Below, in pieces: positions 9,719-17,151 of a stretch of 64,000 nt of DNA. A program made the position numbers and the translations under genes. Source of the stretch: Bacteroidia bacterium (GTDB lineage: Bacteria; Bacteroidota; Bacteroidia; J057); the NCBI GenBank assembly GCA_041391665.1, contig JAWKNO010000003.1:682001-746000 (forward strand), read 5' to 3'. The notes under the pieces are model-generated. The model did no database searches, was not told the DNA's origin, and was given only the letters and a program-made list of their open reading frames with translations. The number at the start of each line of letters is the position of its first letter. The stretch's first letter is position 1.

Positions 9719-10756
9719 ATGAAATACCTTGCCTGGACAGTTTTGGCTTGTTGTTGGATGCTGGCAGCGGGATGTGGCGAATCATCTTCCGACAAACAAA
9801 GTGTGGCCGTAACTGAAGGAAACGAACTCGACCTCAGCCGCACCAATGCTGTAAAAAATACGCCCAGTCGCAAAGCCGACGGGAATGAAAACAGGTCTCC
9901 ATCTGATGAGCAGGTCTCTCTTTCCGGAGACAAAGATTTGCTGTTTAAGCTACCGGAAAATACGCCTGTACCCGAAGGCATGGTTTTCATTCCCGGAGGC
10001 ATTACCGATATTGGCGACCAGAATGGCCTTCCCCGCGAACAGCCCGTATGGTCTTCCTCCATCAGAGGATTTTTTATGGACATCACGCCCGTAACGGTAG
10101 GGCAATACCGCAAGTTTGTCAAAGCCACGGGATATGTAACCCAGGCAGAAAAATTTGGCGATGCAGCGGTATTTGATATGGAAGGGCAAAACTGGTTTCT
10201 CAAAAAAACTGCTTACTGGGAATATCCACAGGGCAAAGACCATGCGATTGCGCCCGACGATCATCCCGTAACGCAGGTGTCCTACAACGATGCAGTCGCA
10301 TATTGCGACTGGGCGGGCAAACGCCTCCCTACCGAAGCAGAATGGGAACATGCCGCGCGCAATGGCAACAATTCGCGGGCAAGGTACTCCTGGGGTGACG
10401 AAATTGAGGAAAACGGCCGGTATAAGGCCAATTTCTGGCAGGGCGTTTTTCCCGCATTTAATACCAATGCCGACGGGTTTCCATTTACCTCACCGGTAGG
10501 TGCATTTCCCGCAACGCAGCTCGGACTAAAAGACATCAGCGGCAACGTATGGGAATGGTGCCAGACCTGGTACAAATCCTACGACCCCAACGACCCCGAC
10601 AAAGTCATTACGGCTGAGCCCGAAAGAGTGATGCGTGGGGGGTCGTTTATGTGCGACCCCAACTATTGCCACGGGTACCGGGTATCGGGCCGGTCAGGTT
10701 CGACGCCTGAAACCGGCTTGTTTCATGTAGGCTTCCGATGTGTAAAAGATATTTAA
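9719..10756 (+). CDS. Formylglycine-generating enzyme (SUMF1-like) lipoprotein
   Basis: The start at 9719 yields a lipoprotein signal (MKYLAWTVLACC then LAAGC); the ATG at 9701 adds six residues. After a low-complexity linker of about 75 residues comes an FGE-sulfatase domain: EGMVFIPGGITDIGD, PVTVGQYRKF, DHPVTQVSYNDAVAYCDWAGKR, LPTEAEWE, ISGNVWEWC and a final GFRC. The segment RGGSFMCDPNYCHGYR keeps the C-x4-C pair that in human and actinobacterial FGE binds copper and oxidises the target cysteine of sulfatases. Many bacterial relatives lack it, so this is probably a working enzyme exported to the envelope. No sulfatase lies in the window. Confidence 0.86.
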   Translation: MKYLAWTVLACCWMLAAGCGESSSDKQSVAVTEGNELDLSRTNAVKNTPSRKADGNENRSPSDEQVSLSGDKDLLFKLPENTPVPEGMVFIPGGITDIGDQNGLPREQPVWSSSIRGFFMDITPVTVGQYRKFVKATGYVTQAEKFGDAAVFDMEGQNWFLKKTAYWEYPQGKDHAIAPDDHPVTQVSYNDAVAYCDWAGKRLPTEAEWEHAARNGNNSRARYSWGDEIEENGRYKANFWQGVFPAFNTNADGFPFTSPVGAFPATQLGLKDISGNVWEWCQTWYKSYDPNDPDKVITAEPERVMRGGSFMCDPNYCHGYRVSGRSGSTPETGLFHVGFRCVKDI

Positions 10757-10771
10757 TCATATATACCCCCT

Positions 10772-12307
10772 ATGTTTACTGAAAAAGACCTTCGCCAGAT
10801 CGCTGACCAGGGCGCGACACTTGTTACTGTTGAAAAGCAAATCGAAGATTTTCGCCAGGGTTTTCCCTTTCTCAAAATTATCCGTGCGGCTACAGTTGGA
10901 GATGGGATTATCCGTCTTGAAGAAGCCGCTGTCAATCAGGCTGTAAGCCAGTATGAGGAGGCCCTTCCGAAAAAGAAAGTACTCAAATTTGTTCCTGCCT
11001 CAGGCGCCGCCAGCCGGATGTTTAAGTCGCTGTTTACCCTGATGGACAGCTATAAGGGCACGGCAGAGGACGACGCAAAATTTGAAAAAGATAAAAGTTT
11101 TCAGTCTGTTTACTATTTTTTCAACCACCTGGAAGACTTTGCTTTTTTCCATGATCTGAAGGCGACTTTTTCTGAAGCCGAATGGGACAAACTCCTCGCA
11201 GAAAAAAATTATCCCCAAATCCTCCGCCACCTCCTTACTGAAGCTGGCCTGAATTACGGAAATCTGCCCAAAGGGCTGTTGCAATTCCACAAATATAAGG
11301 AAGGAGAACGCACTCCGGCTCAGGAACACCTCGTCGAAGCCGCCAACTCCTGTACTGTTCGCGGCGGAACCGCCTACCTCCACATGACCGTTTCTCCCGA
11401 ACACCGGGAAAAATTCACCAGCCATATCGCAGCCAAAAAAGGAGCCATCGAAGCAGAATATGGGGTAAAAATTGAGGTTTCCTTTTCCATCCAAAAACCT
11501 TCCACGGATACCATTGCCGTTGACCCTGAAAACCAGCCCTTCCGCAACCCTGACGGCAGCCTGCTTTTCCGTCCCGGCGGCCACGGCGCACTGATCGAAA
11601 ACCTCAACGAAACAGATGCCGATATTATCTTTATCAAAAATATCGACAACGTGGTGCCTGACAGGATTAAAGGCGAAACCTACCGCTATAAAAAAGCCCT
11701 CGCAGGGGTGTTGCTGGACGTTCAGGCACAGGTATTTTCCTATTTGGCGAAACTCGATACTGCTGACGAGACCCTGTTGGGAGAAATTGACCAATTTATC
11801 CAAAAAACCCTTTGTACCCAGCCGCCCGCTGCATTTGCCAGTTTAAGTACAGAAGAGAAAAAGGCCTATTTTCAGACCAAACTCAACCGCCCGATCCGCG
11901 TGTGTGGAATGGTGAAAAATGAAGGAGAACCCGGCGGCGGCCCATTCTGGGCGCAAAACAGCGACGGCTCCGTATCCCTCCAGATCGCCGAAAGCGCGCA
12001 AATCGATACGCAGGATCCCAGCCAAAAAGACCTGATGGAGACAGCCACACATTTTAATCCCGTGGATCTCGTCTGTGCTCCCCGCGACCGGTTTGGCAAA
12101 CCCTTTGATCTGCTTCAGCACCGCGACCCGCAGACAGGCTTCATTTCTTCCAAATCGCAGGGCGGCAAAGACCTCAAAGCACTGGAATTGCCAGGACTTT
12201 GGAACGGCGCCATGTCGGACTGGAATACACTGTTTGTCGAAGTACCCATTATCACCTTCAATCCTGTAAAAACGGTGAATGATCTGCTTAGGGATGAGCA
12301 CAGATAA
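10772..12307 (+). CDS. DUF4301 family protein
   Basis: A 511-residue cytosolic-looking protein, no signal peptide, that I recognise as DUF4301, a family common in Bacteroidota and of unknown function. Conserved-looking stretches include KFVPASGAASRMFKSLF near residue 70, whose glycine/serine loop resembles a nucleotide- or phosphosugar-binding turn, FRPGGHGALIENLN near 270 and CGMVKNEGEPGGGPFW near 375. The combination suggests a nucleotidyltransferase-like fold, but I cannot prove it. Its stop codon TAA (12305-12307) is the first three bases of the heptamer array that follows, so the array abuts the coding end exactly. Confidence 0.85.
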   Translation: MFTEKDLRQIADQGATLVTVEKQIEDFRQGFPFLKIIRAATVGDGIIRLEEAAVNQAVSQYEEALPKKKVLKFVPASGAASRMFKSLFTLMDSYKGTAEDDAKFEKDKSFQSVYYFFNHLEDFAFFHDLKATFSEAEWDKLLAEKNYPQILRHLLTEAGLNYGNLPKGLLQFHKYKEGERTPAQEHLVEAANSCTVRGGTAYLHMTVSPEHREKFTSHIAAKKGAIEAEYGVKIEVSFSIQKPSTDTIAVDPENQPFRNPDGSLLFRPGGHGALIENLNETDADIIFIKNIDNVVPDRIKGETYRYKKALAGVLLDVQAQVFSYLAKLDTADETLLGEIDQFIQKTLCTQPPAAFASLSTEEKKAYFQTKLNRPIRVCGMVKNEGEPGGGPFWAQNSDGSVSLQIAESAQIDTQDPSQKDLMETATHFNPVDLVCAPRDRFGKPFDLLQHRDPQTGFISSKSQGGKDLKALELPGLWNGAMSDWNTLFVEVPIITFNPVKTVNDLLRDEHR

Positions 12308-12430
12308 TTGTCAATGGTTAATTGTCAATGGTTAATTGTCAATGGTTAATTGTCAATGGTTAATTGTCAATGGTTAATTGTCAATGGTTAATTGTCAATG
12401 GTTAATTGTCAATGGTTAATTGTCAATGGT
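12305..12430. repeat. Heptanucleotide tandem array (9 x 14 bp = 18 heptamers)
   Basis: Nine perfect copies of TAATTGTCAATGGT, itself two related heptamers (TAATTGT, CAATGGT), with no interruption. The first three bases are the stop codon of the DUF4301 gene. The array leads into a 70-bp segment repeated at 12966-13035, then the four-helix-bundle gene. It is not CRISPR: there are no spacers. Confidence 0.95.
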
Positions 12431-12486
12431 TAATGCTTAATTTGGGGGGATTTTTGATGAGTAAGTCGCCTCCTTTATTGACAATT
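12417..12486. repeat. Left 70-bp direct repeat of the four-helix-bundle cassette
   Basis: Identical to 12966-13035 except at two positions. It runs from TAATTGTCAATGG through TTTGGGGGGATTTTTGATG to TATTGACAATT, so each copy also has inverted ends (TAATTGTCAAT... ...TATTGACAATT). The pair encloses the gene at 12564. Confidence 0.9.
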
Positions 12487-12563
12487 GACCATTAACAATT
12501 GACCATTCAAAAGTGAGTAGCCTCCTGTATTGACCATTAACAATTAACAATTGACAATTAAAA

Positions 12564-12926
12564 ATGAAGAGAGAAAATCCGATACGAGATAAGAGCTTTG
12601 CATTTTCAATCAGGGTTGTGAATGTGTATAAATATTTGGTGGGTGAAAAAAAAGAATTTGTGATGAGTAAGCAGTTTTTGCGGTCAGGTACTGCCATTGG
12701 GGCTTTGTACAGGGAAGCAGAACAAGCAGAGAGCAAGGCTGATTTTGTGCATAAGTTGGGCATCGCGCAAAAGGAATGTAATGAGGTATTGTACTGGCTT
12801 GAATTGCTCAATGCCACCGATTTTTTAGATCAGGATCTATTTGATTCATTGCACGATGACGCGACAGAATTGATAAAAATTATCACAAGTATTATTAAAT
12901 CAACCAAACGGGTTAATAATGGTTAA
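12564..12926 (+). CDS. Four-helix-bundle protein (S23/IVP-like family)
   Basis: A 120-residue, all-helical protein of the family annotated as four helix bundle or 23S rRNA intervening sequence protein: KSFAFSIRVVNVYKYL, MSKQFLRSGTAIGALYREAEQAES, KADFVHKLGIAQKECNEVLYWLELL. The fold is shared with Avd of diversity-generating retroelements. The ATG follows TTAAAA at the inner edge of a repeat tract, and the stop codon TAA lies in the next heptamer tract (AATGGTTAA). A paralogue with the same architecture is at 19262. Function is unknown. It reads as the cargo, or the maker, of a repeat-bounded insertion between the DUF4301 gene and mnmE. Confidence 0.88.
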   Translation: MKRENPIRDKSFAFSIRVVNVYKYLVGEKKEFVMSKQFLRSGTAIGALYREAEQAESKADFVHKLGIAQKECNEVLYWLELLNATDFLDQDLFDSLHDDATELIKIITSIIKSTKRVNNG

Positions 12927-12965
12927 TTGTCAATGGTTAATTGTTAATGGGGGATGAGGAATGAT

Positions 12966-13035
12966 TAATTGTCAATGGTTAATGCTTAATTTGGGGGGAT
13001 TTTTGATGAGTAAGTCGCATCCTGTATTGACAATT
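12966..13035. repeat. Right 70-bp direct repeat of the four-helix-bundle cassette
   Basis: Copy of 12417-12486 with two differences. It is followed by further heptamer-like sequence (CAATTAACAATTAACAATTGACAATTAAC) that supplies the probable TTG start codon of mnmE at 13048. Confidence 0.9.
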
Positions 13036-13047
13036 AACAATTAACAA

Positions 13048-14430
13048 TTGACAATTAACGACACTATCGTCGCCATCAGCACACCGGCAGGTTCGGGCGC
13101 ATTGGGAGTGATCCGGCTTAGCGGGCCGGAGGCGATCGCTATGGCTGATGCTGTATTTTCGCGCGACCTTTCCAAAGCGAAAGGGCACACCCTCCACTAC
13201 GGTAATATCCTGAAAGGCAGTGAAGTGCTGGACGAGGCGGTGGCCGCTGTTTTTCGCGCGCCGCGCTCCTATACGCGTGAAGACGTAATCGAATTTTCCT
13301 GCCACGGCAGCCCCTATATCCTGCGCGAAGTGCTGCTGCTTTTGGTAGAAAACGGCGCAAGGCTTGCCGAGCCCGGCGAATTTACCCGCCGCGCGTATCT
13401 CAGCGGTGCGATGGACCTCGCGCAGGCAGAAGCCGTCGCCGACCTGATTGCCTCCACCTCCGCGGGTGCCCATCAGATCGCGATGAACCAGTTGCGTGGC
13501 GGCGTATCGCGCGAATTGAAAGACCTGCGCGAGCAGTTGCTCAATTTCACCTCATTGATCGAACTGGAACTCGACTTTAGCGAAGAAGACGTCGAATTTG
13601 CCGACCGTAGTCAGTTGCAGGCGCTGACAGGCGAAATGATGGCGCATTTTTCTTCCCTGATCGACAGCTTTCGCCTCGGCAATGCCCTGCGCCAGGGCGT
13701 ACCTACGGTCATTGTCGGCAAACCCAATGCAGGCAAATCCACCCTGCTCAACGCCCTGCTGGAGGACAACCGCGCCATTGTGAGCGACATACCGGGGACG
13801 ACGCGCGATGTGATCGAAGACCGCCTCCATATCGGCGGCATTGAGTTTCGCCTGATGGACACAGCCGGACTGCGGCATACCAGCGATATCATCGAAGCCG
13901 AAGGTGTAAACCGCAGCCTCGAACTGGCGCAAAAAGCGCAGGTGCTCATTTACGTCTTTGACGCAGTGCTGGAGACACCCCAAATGGCGCAGGAGGCAGT
14001 AGCGGCACTTGGGCTGCCGCAAGGAGTAGAAGTGGTGTTGGCCGCCAACAAGTTGGACCAGATCGCCGACTCCGAAGCTTATGTAAGCCAGCACGATGTC
14101 GCCGGTCTGAAGTATGCATGGCTGGGGATTTCGGCCAAAACCGGCTATCACCTCAACGGCCTGCGAACCTGGATGGTGGACACCGTGCGCAGCCTCAGCA
14201 ACGATGCCCCGGGGCAGGTGATCATTTCCCATGCCCGTCATATTCAGGCACTTCAGCAGGCCCGGAAAGCCCTGCTGGAAGTAGAAGAAGGCCTCCGCAG
14301 CGGACTCACAGGCGACCTGCTTTCCATCGACATCCGCACCGTACTGCACCACCTCGGCAGCATCACAGGCGACATCAGCACCGAAGAGATACTGGGGAAT
14401 ATTTTCTCGAAGTTTTGTATAGGGAAATAG
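13048..14430 (+). CDS. mnmE: tRNA modification GTPase MnmE
   Basis: A 460-residue GTPase that, with MnmG, installs the carboxymethylaminomethyl group on wobble uridine 34 of tRNAs. DTIVAISTPAGSGALGVIRLSG opens the folate-binding domain; the G domain has GKPNAGKSTLLNAL, DIPGTTRDVIEDR, DTAGLRH and NKLD; the protein ends in FSKFCIGK with the functional C-terminal cysteine. The only plausible start is TTG at 13048, because an in-frame TAA lies at 13042 and the next ATG (13141) is too deep in the domain. That TTG lies in repeat sequence, so the native start seems to have been replaced by the repeat insertion. Confidence 0.93.
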   Translation: MTINDTIVAISTPAGSGALGVIRLSGPEAIAMADAVFSRDLSKAKGHTLHYGNILKGSEVLDEAVAAVFRAPRSYTREDVIEFSCHGSPYILREVLLLLVENGARLAEPGEFTRRAYLSGAMDLAQAEAVADLIASTSAGAHQIAMNQLRGGVSRELKDLREQLLNFTSLIELELDFSEEDVEFADRSQLQALTGEMMAHFSSLIDSFRLGNALRQGVPTVIVGKPNAGKSTLLNALLEDNRAIVSDIPGTTRDVIEDRLHIGGIEFRLMDTAGLRHTSDIIEAEGVNRSLELAQKAQVLIYVFDAVLETPQMAQEAVAALGLPQGVEVVLAANKLDQIADSEAYVSQHDVAGLKYAWLGISAKTGYHLNGLRTWMVDTVRSLSNDAPGQVIISHARHIQALQQARKALLEVEEGLRSGLTGDLLSIDIRTVLHHLGSITGDISTEEILGNIFSKFCIGK

Positions 14431-14509
14431 ATTTTCTATTCTTTAGACGAAATATGGAAATCAACCTAAAAAGACATAAATTACGTACAAACCAAAAAGT
14501 ACAGGGAAC

Positions 14510-14731
14510 ATGAGTATTCGGGAAATATTACTAAAGGATATACAGGAGGCCCCACCAGCACTGCTCAAACCCCTTTTCGAGGTATGGCAGGTACTAAAAT
14601 CCTATGGTTCTAAGCCTGCAAAAAGCCAAAAACATGCAATGAACCGTTATTTTGCAGTGATATCTCCGGCGGAAGCAGAAGAAATACAACAGGTGATTGA
14701 TGAGGAGTTTGGTAAGATTGATGGTGATTAA
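14510..14731 (+). CDS. Small orphan antitoxin-like protein
   Basis: A 73-residue protein. The N-terminal MSIREILLKDIQEAPPALLKPLFEVWQVLKSY resembles the start of DUF2281/VapB-like antitoxins, and the second half (SPAEAEEIQQVIDEEFGKI) is an acidic helix. No toxin follows: after its stop comes a 71-bp repeat and then the AbiEi gene. It may be an antitoxin left behind when its toxin was lost or displaced by the AbiE insertion. The assignment is weak, but the reading frame, codon use and position behind mnmE look real. Confidence 0.55.
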   Translation: MSIREILLKDIQEAPPALLKPLFEVWQVLKSYGSKPAKSQKHAMNRYFAVISPAEAEEIQQVIDEEFGKIDGD

Positions 14732-14791
14732 GCAAATAGCTCACCGCTTGCGGCTTTTGCTGCCAATGTAACCTTTCAGGTAGTTTTTTCA
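14720..14791. repeat. Left direct repeat flanking the AbiE module
   Basis: About 71 bp, roughly 85% identical by eye to 16551-16621; the shared core is AATGTAACCTTTCAGGTAG. It starts within the last codons of the orphan antitoxin gene. It holds a small stem (ACCT-TTC-AGGT, or CTGCC with GGTAG) followed by a T-run, so it may also be a terminator. Confidence 0.8.
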
Positions 14792-14945
14792 CAAAAAAAT
14801 CATAACCAGCTAATAACCAGTGCTGGTTATTTTTAGTATAGGGAAGGGATGTTTGCCCCCAAAAAAACAACCGAATCTGATTCTGAATAGATTTTTTGCA
14901 ATAAGTACCAAAAATCGGTATTTTTCGCAAAAAATTACTCTCGCG

Positions 14946-15764
14946 ATGAAAGAATTGAATGAGATCCGAGTAGAAGACTGGCTAGAAAGGTTATTGGCCA
15001 GAGGTTCTTATGGGTTCGCATTGAGAATATTAGAAAAAGAACTGCCGGATTATACCCCGACAGCCATTAAGCGAGCTTTAAGCAGGTTAACAAAGAAGGG
15101 GAAGATTGTCTCCATTTATAAGGGGTATTACGTCATTCTGCCCCCTCAATATGCTTTGAAGGGAATTTTGCCTCCTGCTCTATTTCTGGATGCTTTTATG
15201 AGTTATCTAAAAAGGCCATACTATGTGTCTTTACTTAGTGCTGCTGCTTTACATGGCGCATCCCACCAGCAACCGCAAGAGTATTTTGTATTGACAAATT
15301 TCCCCGTGCTACGACCTATGCAAAAAAAAGGATTGAAAATCAATTATATAAGCATAAGGCAAATTCCAAACATTTTATTGGAAAAGAGAAAAACTGAAGC
15401 GGGTTATATAACGATTTCCAATGCTATATTGACTGCTTGCGACCTGATTCAATTTGAGAAACGAATCGGCGGTCTTAATCGGGCTGCCGCTGTGCTCAGC
15501 GAGCTGATAGAAAGTATCAGGCCCTCAGATTTTACACCTGAACTCCTGCATCACAGCCATTCGACAGCTTTACAGAGACTTGGTTTTATACTAGAGCAAG
15601 TGTGCCACAATCATTTATTGGCTGATGTTTTGTTTTCTGCTATGGCTGAGGAAGGGCTTCTGCTATTCCGAATACCCCTAAAACCAGCTGCTGAAACCAG
15701 AGGGTATTCATCAGAAAACCGCTGGAAAGTAATTGTAAACACCTCAATTGAAATAGACGAATGA
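14946..15764 (+). CDS. AbiEi-type antitoxin of a type IV toxin-antitoxin system
   Basis: Start at 14946 (MKELNEIRVEDW), giving 272 residues; the longer frame from 14820 adds a segment with no conserved features. Residues 1-70 form a winged helix (DYTPTAIKRALSRLTKKGKIVSIYKGYYVI), typical of AbiEi, which binds the operon promoter. The body (YVSLLSAAALHGASHQQPQ, FVLTNFP, RIGGLNRAAAVLSELIE) is the AbiEi antitoxin domain. It overlaps the abiEii start by four bases (ATGA). AbiE pairs act in phage defence and plasmid stability by blocking growth when the balance is disturbed. Confidence 0.85.
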   Translation: MKELNEIRVEDWLERLLARGSYGFALRILEKELPDYTPTAIKRALSRLTKKGKIVSIYKGYYVILPPQYALKGILPPALFLDAFMSYLKRPYYVSLLSAAALHGASHQQPQEYFVLTNFPVLRPMQKKGLKINYISIRQIPNILLEKRKTEAGYITISNAILTACDLIQFEKRIGGLNRAAAVLSELIESIRPSDFTPELLHHSHSTALQRLGFILEQVCHNHLLADVLFSAMAEEGLLLFRIPLKPAAETRGYSSENRWKVIVNTSIEIDE

Positions 15765-16552
15765 TACCACAGGCTTATATAAATGAATGGCGCCAGGAGG
15801 TACCCTGGCAAAGCAATGAGCAAGTAGAACAAGATTTGGTGATTTGCCGCACATTGGTTGAGATATTCTCTGATGAATGGTTGGCAGCTAGTTTGGCCTT
15901 CAGAGGAGGAACTGCTTTGCACAAACTATATTTTAAGGCGCAATCACGCTATTCAGAAGATATAGACCTGGTACAGATAAGGGCCGAGCCAATTAAAGAA
16001 ACTGTACAAAGGTTGCAGCATGTTCTGGCATTTTTGGGCGATTCTGTTGTTAAACCCAGGAGAGACGGTACTCAAATCATCTGCCGGTTTGATTCCGAAT
16101 TTCCACCGATCATACGATTACGACTAAAAGTTGAGGCGAATACAAGAGAGCATTTTTCAATCCATGGATTCCATCAATTCCCATTTACAGTCAACTCTTC
16201 ATGGTTTACCGGTAGTTGTCAACTCACTACTTATCGGTTAGAAGAATTGATGGGAACGAAGCTTCGGGCATTATATCAACGCAGAAAAGGCCGAGACCTT
16301 TACGATATGTACATTGCTTTAACCCAAAAACCAGATATGGATATTGATGCCCTGCTGCAAAGCTATCGTGAATACATGAGATTCTCTGTAGAAAACCCTC
16401 CCAGTCAGCGTGAATTTATTCTGAATATGGAAGCAAAAATTCAGGATGTTGAGTTTTTAGGAGATACCACTGCATTACTCCGACCGGATGTACCGTACAA
16501 TCCGCAAAAAGCCTACGAATTAGTAAGAACTACCTTAATTGAAAAAATTTGA
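15761..16552 (+). CDS. AbiEii-type nucleotidyltransferase toxin
   Basis: A 263-residue nucleotidyltransferase of the AbiEii/AbiGii family, the toxin of the pair. The fold's signature is present: LAFRGGTALHKLYF followed by RYSEDIDLV (GG... then D-x-D), then RLRLKVEANTREHF and the later EELMGTKLRALYQRRKGRDLYDM. Family members such as MenT attach nucleotides to tRNA acceptor ends and stop translation; I infer the same chemistry. The start codon overlaps the stop of the AbiEi gene. The 3' end runs into the right copy of the 71-bp repeat. Confidence 0.88.
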   Translation: MIPQAYINEWRQEVPWQSNEQVEQDLVICRTLVEIFSDEWLAASLAFRGGTALHKLYFKAQSRYSEDIDLVQIRAEPIKETVQRLQHVLAFLGDSVVKPRRDGTQIICRFDSEFPPIIRLRLKVEANTREHFSIHGFHQFPFTVNSSWFTGSCQLTTYRLEELMGTKLRALYQRRKGRDLYDMYIALTQKPDMDIDALLQSYREYMRFSVENPPSQREFILNMEAKIQDVEFLGDTTALLRPDVPYNPQKAYELVRTTLIEKI

Positions 16553-16621
16553 TGGGGATTAAACAAATAACTCACCGCCCTGCGGCTATTGCTAACAATG
16601 TAACCTTTCAGGTAGTTTTTC
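16551..16621. repeat. Right direct repeat flanking the AbiE module
   Basis: Partner of 14720-14791. It begins within the last codon of the AbiEii gene and ends in a T-run after AACCTTTCAGGTAG, so it may terminate the AbiE transcript. The arrangement repeat-AbiEi-AbiEii-repeat suggests the pair arrived as a unit. Confidence 0.8.
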
Positions 16622-16650
16622 CTCAGAGAAACAACCTTAAACCCTCCTCC

Positions 16651-16676
16651 TAATTATATCTAAATAGATATAATTA
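16651..16676. promoter_or_regulatory. Perfect palindromic operator upstream of the HipB-like gene
   Basis: Twelve-bp arms TAATTATATCTA and TAGATATAATTA around a central AA. Further half-sites, TTAGATATAA near 16714 and TAATTATATCT at 16731-16741, precede the gene start at 16754. This is a likely autoregulatory operator for the helix-turn-helix protein. Confidence 0.7.
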
Positions 16677-16753
16677 TAAATTTTCCCGCAGCATTATATT
16701 CTTTTAGATATAAAAACGTATATTTAGTCGTAATTATATCTGATTCCATATAA

Positions 16754-16960
16754 ATGAGCCTCAGTGAATTTGTAAAATCCCGCCGGAAAGAGGCCGGCCT
16801 TACCCAGCCGGAGCTTGCAGACCGGGCAGGTGTTGCGCTTACGGTGATACGGAAAATAGAACAGGGCAAACGCAACCTCAATGTGGAAAAGGTCAATATC
16901 GTGCTGGCCATGTTTGGCCATGAGTTGGGCCCCGTTTCGATGAAAGCTTCCTCAAGCTAA
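16754..16960 (+). CDS. HipB-like XRE-family transcriptional regulator
   Basis: A 68-residue helix-turn-helix protein: VKSRRKEAGLTQPELADRAGVALTVIRKIEQGKRN is a clear XRE/Cro domain, and LNVEKVNIVLAMFGHELGPV is the tail usual in HipB/Y4mF-type antitoxins. Such genes normally sit just upstream of hipA; here no hipA follows and the next gene is mod at 17152, so the antitoxin is an orphan or a regulator of the restriction-modification island. It may bind the palindromes just upstream. The short gap to mod (191 bp) has no gene. Confidence 0.85.
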   Translation: MSLSEFVKSRRKEAGLTQPELADRAGVALTVIRKIEQGKRNLNVEKVNIVLAMFGHELGPVSMKASSS

Positions 16961-17151
16961 AGCCATTCTTTACTCTCTGACGAAAAAAAATCCGCCTGTC
17001 AGATTGATGGCAGGGCCCAAAGGTTGTTTGCCAAACAGGATTAAATGCGCCCTACCCCTTCTGTTTTGCGAAGTTTTAGCACAAAAATGAAAAATCTATC
17101 AGCTTTCTGATTATCTTGGAAGTCCTGTTTTTATCGAAAAAACACAACGAC

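Noticed and set aside
12305..12430. CRISPR-like regularly repeated sequence
   Set aside because: The units are directly adjacent with no unique spacers, and no cas genes are present. It is a tandem heptamer array; the same applies to 19144-19255 and 19628-19767.
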